Below are positions 58,427 to 64,000 of a stretch of DNA of 64,000 bases, in pieces (positions within the stretch are counted from its first letter, which is position 1; each line of letters starts with the position of its first letter). This DNA is from Shouchella xiaoxiensis (GTDB lineage: Bacteria > Bacillota > Bacilli > Bacillales > Bacillaceae_D), in the NCBI RefSeq assembly GCF_016907895.1, contig NZ_JAFBCV010000010.1, forward strand, positions 1-64,000, written 5' to 3'. The notes below the pieces were generated by a model, which saw only the letters and a program-made list of their open reading frames with translations, did not search any database and was not told the DNA's origin. The translations under genes and the position numbers were made by a program.

Positions 58427-59353
58427 TTAATACAAACAACGCCACAAATAAAAGACGGCATACGCTTCGTACCCTTTCCACGGACGCGCTAGCATCCTGA
58501 GCGTTTGCTTATTCGGCTTCCCGTCATAGCCACCGACTAATTTAACCGCGTTCTGAAAACCAACGTCGTCAATCGGAAAGGCTTCTTTATAGCGTAAACA
58601 GCGCATTAGCACATAGTTAGCCGTCCACGGACCAATTCCGCGAACCTTTGTTAGAGTCTGCTCCGCTTCTGCCATTGTCTCAACCGCCATTAGTTGCTGC
58701 TTCGTCAACTGTTCGCTTGCTAATAGCTGAGCAATTCCGATGATGTACTCTGCTTTTTTCGTCGTCATTTTCAAGTTTGCTAGATCGCGAACGTCGAGGG
58801 TTGAGACGGACTGAGCGGTTGGAAACTGCCAATAAGCAGTTCCCCCTACTTCAATTTTTTCACCAAACGTTTCGACAAATCGTCGCTTTAAGGTATAGGC
58901 GAACGTCAAGTTGATCTGTTGACCAAGCACGCCCCAGACAAGTGCCTCAAATAAGTTAGAGATGCCCATAATTCGTAATCCATAAAAGCGAGCGACTGGA
59001 TCGCGTAAAAGCGGATCTGCTTCGGCGAGCTGATAGAACGGCTCAATTTCAGAGAATAAATCAAACCACTCCGCAACGTACGCAAACACATCGTCACATT
59101 CAGCCTTAGTTATCAGCCTGTCTTCTTGCATGAATTGAATGATAAGATCTTGATCATTCATTGAAGTTATTCGAATGATCACCCACCTTCCATCCGCATA
59201 AACTGCTCGCTCCACCGAATTCTCCCTAATCGTATACATGCATTCGTTATCGGAACGGTTTAAATAATCAAGGTTAGCAGAAAAGCGAAAGCTCGCTGGA
59301 CAGTTGATGATGAGCTCTCTTTCTTGCTCGTCATAGATGTACGGTTTTTTCAC
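58427..59353 (-). CDS. alkA: DNA-3-methyladenine glycosylase AlkA
   Basis: A 308-residue glycosylase. An N-terminal TBP-like region precedes the HhH-GPD domain (about 120-300), in which LTKVRGIGPWTANYVLMRCLRYKEAFPIDDVGF shows the helix-hairpin-helix, Gly-Pro rich turn and catalytic Asp (near 270). It removes alkylated bases. The gene is divergent from adaA-adaB, and both belong to the adaptive response. ATG 59353 follows AGGAGGACGCGGCG. Confidence 0.94.
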   Translation of the reverse strand: MKKPYIYDEQERELIINCPASFRFSANLDYLNRSDNECMYTIRENSVERAVYADGRWVIIRITSMNDQDLIIQFMQEDRLITKAECDDVFAYVAEWFDLFSEIEPFYQLAEADPLLRDPVARFYGLRIMGISNLFEALVWGVLGQQINLTFAYTLKRRFVETFGEKIEVGGTAYWQFPTAQSVSTLDVRDLANLKMTTKKAEYIIGIAQLLASEQLTKQQLMAVETMAEAEQTLTKVRGIGPWTANYVLMRCLRYKEAFPIDDVGFQNAVKLVGGYDGKPNKQTLRMLARPWKGYEAYAVFYLWRCLY

Positions 59354-59375
59354 GCCGCGTCCTCCTTTATTTGTT

Positions 59376-59386
59376 ATCTTGCGCTT
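59376..59386. promoter_or_regulatory. Ada-box-like motif between alkA and adaA
   Basis: ATCTTGCGCTT, reverse AAGCGCAAGAT, is close to the A/B box of Ada targets (E. coli ada: AAAGCGCAAGATT). It lies between the divergent alkylation-repair genes, so methylated AdaA could activate both. The rest of the 101-base gap shows no stronger promoter. Confidence 0.7.
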
Positions 59387-59454
59387 ATAGCTAATAGACT
59401 GGCATTTACAGCATTGTTCTTATATCATAAGCCTATCCGCGAGGAGGGACAATC

Positions 59455-60012
59455 ATGATTGAGACACCCATTCCCCAAGAATACTGGCTTGCGATACAGG
59501 CGAACAACGCTGCTTATGACGGTCAATTTTATTATGGCGTGACTACTACGAAGATTGTTTGTCGCCCTTCTTGTCGCTCACGCGTTCCTAAACGGGAGAA
59601 CATTGCCATTTATAGGCAGCTTGAGACGGCTGTGCATGAGGGCTTTCGGCCATGCAAGCGCTGCAAGCCAAATGACTTAAAAACACCAGATGACGCTTGG
59701 ATCGAAGCCATTTCCAGCTATATCAAAAACCATATAGATGAAAAATTAACGCTTGAACACCTAGGCCAATTGTTTAACGGTAGCCCCTATCATCTGCAGC
59801 GGATTTTCAAAAAAGGGGTGGGCATCAGCCCGCAAATCTATATTCGCAAGCTTAGAATGGAAAGAGCCAAAGCCTTGCTGCTGCAAACCGACCATTCGAT
59901 TGCTTTAATCGGAAGAGAAGTTGGCATTCCGAATCAGCCGTACTTTACGACACTTTTTCAAAAAGAAACGGGACAATCACCTACAGCTTTCAGAAAGAAA
60001 GGAACGAGATGA
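59455..60012 (+). CDS. adaA: Methylphosphotriester-DNA alkyltransferase and activator AdaA
   Basis: A 185-residue two-domain protein. The N-terminal zinc domain has Cys36, Cys40, Cys67 and Cys70 (VCRPSCRSR; RPCKRCKP), where the first Cys takes a methyl group from DNA phosphotriesters. The C-terminal AraC-type HTH (about 85-180, IKNHIDEKLTLEHLGQLFNGSPYHLQRIFKKGVGISPQIYIRKLR) binds the promoter. Methylation turns it into the activator of the ada operon. ATG 59455 follows GAGGAGGGACAATC. It overlaps adaB by 4 bases. Confidence 0.96.
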   Translation: MIETPIPQEYWLAIQANNAAYDGQFYYGVTTTKIVCRPSCRSRVPKRENIAIYRQLETAVHEGFRPCKRCKPNDLKTPDDAWIEAISSYIKNHIDEKLTLEHLGQLFNGSPYHLQRIFKKGVGISPQIYIRKLRMERAKALLLQTDHSIALIGREVGIPNQPYFTTLFQKETGQSPTAFRKKGTR

Positions 60013-60539
60013 TGAACAGACGCTACAAACACAGTATTGACTCACCAGTGAGATTGCTTACGCTCACAAGCGATGGGACAAGCATTACCGGCTTATGGAA
60101 CAGCGGGCAGAAATACGATGAGACCCCCTTTCTTGTGGACGCCGAACTCAATGAGCAGCTGCCCCTTTTTCAAGAAGCAACGGCTTGGCTGAAAAGCTAT
60201 TTTAACGGGGAGAACCCTGAGCGGCATTTTGCGGTAAAACCTGAAGGCAGTGACTTCCGCAAAAAGGTGTGGGCGCATTTACTTTCCATTCCCCACGGAG
60301 AAACAACGACGTATGGCGCTATTGCTAAGCAGTTGAATACGGAGAATGGCAAGCCGATGTCTGCTCAGGCTGTAGGTGGAGCCGTTGGTCATAATCCAAT
60401 ATCGATCATTATTCCATGCCACCGCGTTGTTGGTGCGAGTGGTAGCTTAACCGGCTATGCAGGTGGAATTGAGGTAAAGAAGCAACTGCTTCAGCTGGAG
60501 AACGTCAATATGGTAACGTTTTTTGAGCCAAAGAGCTAA
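60009..60539 (+). CDS. adaB: Methylated-DNA--protein-cysteine methyltransferase AdaB
   Basis: A 176-residue suicide methyltransferase with the active site PCHRVVGASGSLTGYAGG (Cys137) and the HTH segment KVWAHLLSIPHGETTTYGAIAKQL. It repairs O6-methylguanine by moving the methyl group onto its own Cys. ATGA at 60009 overlaps the adaA stop, so the two are coupled; ATG 60012 is an alternative. The split AdaA/AdaB order is the B. subtilis type. Confidence 0.95.
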   Translation: MMNRRYKHSIDSPVRLLTLTSDGTSITGLWNSGQKYDETPFLVDAELNEQLPLFQEATAWLKSYFNGENPERHFAVKPEGSDFRKKVWAHLLSIPHGETTTYGAIAKQLNTENGKPMSAQAVGGAVGHNPISIIIPCHRVVGASGSLTGYAGGIEVKKQLLQLENVNMVTFFEPKS

Positions 60540-60557
60540 ACTTAAGGGAATTTTTAG

Positions 60558-60586
60558 TTTATTATTTTTTCCAAGTATTGTATACT
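60558..60586 (+). promoter_or_regulatory. Promoter ahead of a short peptide gene
   Basis: TTTATT (60558-60563), 17 bases, then TATACT (60581-60586) is a plausible sigma-A promoter 34 bases ahead of the start of the 29-residue gene at 60620. The -35 match is partial. Confidence 0.5.
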
Positions 60587-60619
60587 TATACCACTTTAGC
60601 AAAGAAAGGAGTGAGGTCG

Positions 60620-60709
60620 ATGTATACCGTTTCCAATACGGATCTGGTTTCCAGCCTCTCTCGTGCAGGGAATTACATTGTATGGAAGGTTGGATTACTG
60701 ATGAACTAA
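60620..60709 (+). CDS. Short peptide, unknown
   Basis: A 29-residue gene, ATG 60620, well spaced behind AAAGGAGTGAGG. The peptide MYTVSNTDLVSSLSRAGNYI, then VWKVGLLMN, has a polar first half and a hydrophobic end. It could be a leader peptide, a small membrane-active peptide, or chance. The phosphotransferase gene begins 75 bases further on with its own site (GAGGGGATGAAG), so both may share the promoter at 60558. Confidence 0.45.
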   Translation: MYTVSNTDLVSSLSRAGNYIVWKVGLLMN

Positions 60710-60784
60710 AATTTGATCAGTAATAGGCGCATCCCTGACCACGATCGTATGGATAGTACAAATACGAGGGGATGAAGAAGAAAA

Positions 60785-61786
60785 ATGATGAAATTAAGTA
60801 ATATGGAAAAATGGATGGACACGGTTGATTCAAACTGGAAAAGTCCGGCTGTCGAAGACATCGCAGCTCTTTGGGGCTATGATCAAGATTCGGTGTATTT
60901 TTTACGTGCAAGCGCGAACTTTATTGCCACATTTTTGCGAAAAAAAAAGAGGTATTACTTACGCTTTAATGATGCAAGTGAACGGTCTTTGTCGATGGTT
61001 GAAGCAGAGCTTAAGTTGATTCAGGCACCTGCTTTGTCACAGCTACCCATTGCCCAGCCTATCCCATCAAACAATGGAAAACTCATCGAGAACATTACGA
61101 ATGATTTGGGAACGTTTTACGCAGTTGTATTTGAAGCCGCGACCGGGAAGCACAAGGAAGTAGATGCGCTAACCAAAGAGGAAATCCTACTTTGGGGAGC
61201 AGCGCTAGGGTCGCTTCACGCCCAACTGAAGCAGTTGCCGCACTCTTTTTACCATGGCCGCCCAAGTTGGAATGATCAGCTTAACCTTGTCGAAGAGTCA
61301 TTGCCAAACAACGAAACCCACATTCGCCGTGAACTAACGCATGTACGTCACTGGGGAGAGCAATTAGAGGTTTCTCAGGAGACGTATGGGATGATTCATT
61401 ATGATTTTGAACTGGATAATGTGCTCTTTCAAAATCAGTCTCTCGGAATGATTGATTTTGATGATGCTTCAGTTAACTGGTATGTCGCAGATCTTGTTTA
61501 TGCGCTCCGAGATTTAGGGCCTTTTAACGAGCAGCACTCCGTTACAAAAACGTTTATCCGCGGGTATCAAAGCAAGACGTCACTCGATTTAACGCTGTTG
61601 AAAGAGGCGCCGATGTTCGAGCGTCTGCATACGCTTTGCTCCTATGCAAAATTGGAGCGTGCTTTAGACGTTGATATCGTGGAAACCAGTCCTGCCTGGC
61701 TTGTTCAGCTCCAGCAAAAGTTACTGGCTGTAAAGGAACGCTACAGGCAAGCGATTATTAAAGCTGCTGGGGATCTTCAGCTATAA
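60785..61786 (+). CDS. Phosphotransferase-family (APH-type) kinase
   Basis: A 333-residue protein of the APH/choline kinase-like fold. IHYDFELDNVLF near 210-221 is the catalytic HxDxxxxN loop and GMIDFDDASVNWY holds the metal-binding Asp. The N-lobe includes ASANFIATFLRKKKRYYLRF, with Lys for ATP contact. The acceptor (aminoglycoside, homoserine, choline or macrolide type) is not clear. ATG 60785 or 60788, with AGGGGATGAAGAAG upstream. It ends at a clear terminator. Confidence 0.9.
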   Translation: MMKLSNMEKWMDTVDSNWKSPAVEDIAALWGYDQDSVYFLRASANFIATFLRKKKRYYLRFNDASERSLSMVEAELKLIQAPALSQLPIAQPIPSNNGKLIENITNDLGTFYAVVFEAATGKHKEVDALTKEEILLWGAALGSLHAQLKQLPHSFYHGRPSWNDQLNLVEESLPNNETHIRRELTHVRHWGEQLEVSQETYGMIHYDFELDNVLFQNQSLGMIDFDDASVNWYVADLVYALRDLGPFNEQHSVTKTFIRGYQSKTSLDLTLLKEAPMFERLHTLCSYAKLERALDVDIVETSPAWLVQLQQKLLAVKERYRQAIIKAAGDLQL

Positions 61787-61791
61787 AAACC

Positions 61792-61827
61792 AAAAACCCA
61801 TCCGTTTAATAAACGGACGGGTTTTCT
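61792..61827. terminator. Terminator after the kinase gene
   Basis: AAACCC (61794-61799) with TCCGTTT (61801-61807) pairs with AAACGGA (61811-61817) and GGGTTT, one mismatch between, and a T run follows. It also fits the end of the minus-strand gene at 61838. Confidence 0.82.
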
Positions 61828-61837
61828 CTAAGCTTGT

Positions 61838-62545
61838 CTATTCTGGTTTCGTATGATTGCCTCGCTCTTGCTCATCGCGATCACGATTCTCTTTTGTTTT
61901 CTCTTGTTTTTCCGTATAGCTCCGCTGCTCGGACTCTTCATTACCTTCTGCTTCAGGGTTGGTGTGATCCCCTCGTTCCTGATCGTCACGATCGCGGTTC
62001 TCCATCGTTTCTTCTTGCGCTTCTGTATTGCTACGTTCTTCGCTTATCTTCTTATCTTCTCGCGCTTTGATATAATCGGACCTTTCTCCATGGCGAATTA
62101 AATCATAAATCGCCCGGCCATTGGTCGGCTGTCCATCAGGTAAATAGACCGGAATTAAATCAAACAACATAAAGTAAAAGCAATAAAAAATAAATGTGCT
62201 CCAGAAGATGTTGTTATCAAGCACGCCGTTTAACACGAGTGAATTAACCGTTACAGCGCTAACTCCCGTAGTTAGGATTGGTGAAAGATAAATAAAGCCA
62301 TGCCATAAGCGATTACTCGGCTTTAATTCATCATACTCCATCCAGCTGTACATGAAAAAGTAGCGCCGCACTTCAATCGTCGGCAATTTAAACAAAGTCG
62401 GTCCACTGCCAATAATTAAATTTTTATTTGTGCCTTGTAAGATTGTTGCGGCTAAGTAATAGCCTGACTCGCGAATCACGGTCGTTAGGGGTAGAATAAA
62501 CAAAGCGGCCATCAAGAGGCGAAACCAATCGGTTGGACTAAACAC
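61838..62545 (-). CDS. M50-like membrane protein with tandem charged repeats
   Basis: A 235-residue protein with about four membrane helices in residues 1-145, then a tail. RESGYYLAATILQG sits where M50 site-2 proteases have HExxH, and LFDLIPVYLPDGQPTNGRAIYDLI resembles the second motif (NxxPxxxLDG) but with altered residues, so a catalytic zinc site is doubtful. The tail has two imperfect 30-residue repeats, each with a core like ENRDRDxQERG and NHTxPE, rich in Glu, Arg and Asn. The GTG start 62545 follows AAAGGAGCTTGAT. Function unknown. Confidence 0.75.
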   Translation of the reverse strand: MFSPTDWFRLLMAALFILPLTTVIRESGYYLAATILQGTNKNLIIGSGPTLFKLPTIEVRRYFFMYSWMEYDELKPSNRLWHGFIYLSPILTTGVSAVTVNSLVLNGVLDNNIFWSTFIFYCFYFMLFDLIPVYLPDGQPTNGRAIYDLIRHGERSDYIKAREDKKISEERSNTEAQEETMENRDRDDQERGDHTNPEAEGNEESEQRSYTEKQEKTKENRDRDEQERGNHTKPE

Positions 62546-62776
62546 ATCAAGCTCCTTTCTTTTTTTGTTCTTCTTATCTATTCGTACAATTGGTTACATT
62601 CTTTTATATATGACGGATATTCATTATTACAGCTGTGACCACTGTACGCAACTATAGACTTCAACTTTATTGAAATGTAAACACTCTGTTACATTGTGAT
62701 AAAGAGCTCATTTTATTAACGCTTTGTTTTCCTGTATGATAAAGAGACTTATAGGTCGAAAGGAATGGAACTGCGC

Positions 62777-63580
62777 ATGGCGTCAATAATTAACCACATA
62801 CAGCTCAGCTACCATACGCTCAGCTCTACCGAAAAACGAATTGCTGATTATGTAACGATGCACACGGAAGAACTTGCCAACATTCATATTCGTGATCTTG
62901 CTGAGAAAAGCAATACCTCAATCGCAACCATTACCCGCTTTTGCAAAAAGCTCGGCGTTAAAAGCTTTGTTGATTTTAAAATTCTCTTACGCGATGAGCT
63001 CGTTAAAAATGATGCAAGCGATCATTTAATTGCTGAGATGGCGCATATGTACAAAGTCATTATTAACGGCAGCAATTCTCTTCTATCCGAGGCTCAAATC
63101 CATCAAGCCTGTGCACTTATTGAAAACGCCGAACGCATTGAAATTTATGGGATCGGCAGTTCTGCCCTTTCCGGTCAGGAACTGAAATTCCGCCTAATGC
63201 GCATGGGATTCCGTGTTGATGCCCATGCCGATTCACATACGATGTTAATGAATGCGTCTTTGCTTGGACCTGCTGACTTAGTCATTGCTATTTCCAATTC
63301 TGGTCATACGCAGGACATTATTGATGCTGCTGCGCTTGCAAAGGAAAACAAAGCGAAAATCATGCTGTTGACGAATCATGAATCGACGCCGCTTAGTAAG
63401 CTAGCTGACTTCTTATTGCTTAGCTACAGCCCAAAGCCGTTTTATAGTAAAGGTTTCTTAAATGCCCAATTATCGATTTTGCATATTCTCGATTTAATTA
63501 GCATGGTTCTGCTGAAAAAGAAAGAGCGAGAAGCCAGCCGTATTAAAACGCTTGATGCACTGAATCAATTAAAAAAATGA
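62777..63580 (+). CDS. MurR/RpiR-family sugar-phosphate regulator
   Basis: A 267-residue regulator. The N-terminal HTH (about 3-75, IINHIQLSYHTLSSTEKRIADYVTMHTEELANIHIRDLAEKSNTSIATITRFCKKLG) is followed by a SIS domain (about 115-240) with IYGIGSSALSGQELKFRLMRMG and VIAISNSGHTQDIIDAA, which binds a phosphosugar. ATG 62777 has AAAGGA 12 bases upstream; ATG 62765 is too close to it. The nanE gene convergent to it suggests amino-sugar (sialic acid or MurNAc) control. Confidence 0.93.
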   Translation: MASIINHIQLSYHTLSSTEKRIADYVTMHTEELANIHIRDLAEKSNTSIATITRFCKKLGVKSFVDFKILLRDELVKNDASDHLIAEMAHMYKVIINGSNSLLSEAQIHQACALIENAERIEIYGIGSSALSGQELKFRLMRMGFRVDAHADSHTMLMNASLLGPADLVIAISNSGHTQDIIDAAALAKENKAKIMLLTNHESTPLSKLADFLLLSYSPKPFYSKGFLNAQLSILHILDLISMVLLKKKEREASRIKTLDALNQLKK

Positions 63581-63593
63581 GGTCCATCTTAGA

Positions 63594-63632
63594 AAACAAC
63601 CGACCCTCCGTAGAGTGTCGGCTGTTTCTTTA
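63594..63632. terminator. Bidirectional terminator between convergent genes
   Basis: AACAACCGAC and GTCGGCTGTT (about 63596-63605 and 63617-63626) pair with one mismatch around a loop of about 11 bases; TTTCTTT follows. It lies between the MurR/RpiR gene and nanE. Confidence 0.65.
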
Positions 63633-64000
63633 ACGTAGTTGATCCACGAAGCTTTTTGTAATCTGCTGGGGACGCGTAATTGCTCCACCAACAACAACGC
63701 TGAATGCTCCAGCAGCGAGTGCGCCTTTTGCAAGCGCCGGTGTATCCATCTTTCCTTCTGCGATAACTGGTTTTTCTACGGCGGCAACCATTTCCTTTAA
63801 TATGGAAAAATCGTTAGCTGCGGTAACTGCGCCTGTTGTATAGTCCGTGTAGCCGACAAGTGTTGTTGAAATACAGTCAAAACCGAGCACTTCTGCCTCT
63901 ATCGCTTCCTCAACAGTAGAGACATCAGCCATTAGCGCTACATTCGGATACGTCGCTCTTATCGTGCGAACGAGCTCCGAAAGCGTCACTCCGTCCGGTC
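63630..64000 (-). CDS. nanE: N-acylglucosamine-6-phosphate 2-epimerase, 3' part
   Basis: The C-terminal 123 or so residues of NanE, cut by the window edge; the 5' part lies beyond 64000. VALMADVSTVEEAIEAEVLGFDCISTTLVGYT holds the conserved Asp, VIAEGKMDTPALAKGALAAGAFSVVVGGAITRPQQIT is the phosphate-binding end of the TIM barrel. It converts ManNAc-6-P to GlcNAc-6-P in sialic acid or ManNAc use. The adjacent MurR/RpiR regulator probably controls the wider locus. Confidence 0.93.
   Translation of the reverse strand, partial: PDGVTLSELVRTIRATYPNVALMADVSTVEEAIEAEVLGFDCISTTLVGYTDYTTGAVTAANDFSILKEMVAAVEKPVIAEGKMDTPALAKGALAAGAFSVVVGGAITRPQQITKSFVDQLR

Noticed and set aside
1-64000. Search for rRNA, tRNA, CRISPR, integrase, transposase or phage genes
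   Set aside because: None seen by reading; short RNA genes cannot be excluded without a covariance search.

Overview
This window looks like chromosomal DNA of a low-to-moderate GC Firmicute of the family Bacillaceae, probably a soil or alkaliphilic Bacillus relative. The pointers are strong AGGAGG-type ribosome binding sites, frequent GTG/TTG starts, a Rap-Phr type signalling pair, split adaA/adaB genes, sigma-A promoters with Fur, Zur and CsoR boxes of the Bacillus kind, and two copies of a GC-rich intergenic repeat whose motifs I recognise from Bacillaceae. No rRNA, tRNA, integrase, intact transposase or CRISPR array was seen. The species cannot be named from the sequence alone.

Layout. 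0-3 kb: GNAT acetyltransferase, a frameshifted aminoglycoside 6-adenylyltransferase, and a rap gene with a small overlapping phr-like gene. 3-7 kb: a Fur-controlled ferredoxin-NADP reductase-like gene and a Zur-controlled zinc-binding lipoprotein with an unusual inserted domain. 7-13 kb: two ECF sigma/anti-sigma pairs, a deletion scar that leaves the 3' ends of uxaC and a LacI-type regulator, a GNAT and a Nudix gene. 13-17 kb: a two-component system and a small lipoprotein. 17-21.3 kb: a complete copper-efflux operon (small secreted protein, copA, a His-rich membrane protein, glutaredoxin-like protein, copZ, csoR) behind a palindromic CsoR-type operator. 21-25 kb: MATE transporter, and a TetR regulator with a serine hydrolase. 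25-31 kb: SDR, and a Fur-controlled siderophore ABC importer whose last gene is a ferritin. 31-38 kb: a third ECF sigma/anti-sigma pair, a BAAT-family hydrolase, a MocR-type regulator divergent from a LysE exporter, an SH3 protein and a TraB-like protein. 38-43.3 kb: a toxin-antitoxin pair followed by decaying genes (GNAT, ClbS/DfsB-like, PhzF, nucleotidyltransferase). 44-46.7 kb: a TetR regulator with a membrane protein, and a TraB/GumN lipoprotein. 46.7-52 kb: the most defence-like locus, a WYL regulator divergent from a zinc-ribbon gene and two overlapping DUF262 genes, the first with a C-terminal HNH-type nuclease. 52-58.3 kb: a DUF3885 protein, a nucleotidyltransferase and a five-gene operon joining an ECF sigma factor to an ABC-2 exporter. 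58-61 kb: alkA divergent from adaA-adaB with an Ada-box-like motif between them. 61-64 kb: a phosphotransferase, an M50-like membrane protein with an acidic/basic repeat tail, a MurR/RpiR regulator and the 3' part of nanE.

Main themes. Metal homeostasis (Fur, Zur and CsoR circuits) and envelope-stress signalling (four ECF sigma loci, one two-component system) dominate. Several genes are broken by single-base indels, nonsense codons or deletions. Some of the indels lie in or beside short A or C runs, so part of this could be assembly error, but the two nonsense codons and two deletions look like real decay. The best candidate for an undescribed system is the WYL / zinc-ribbon / DUF262-HNH / DUF262 locus at 46.8-51.9 kb.
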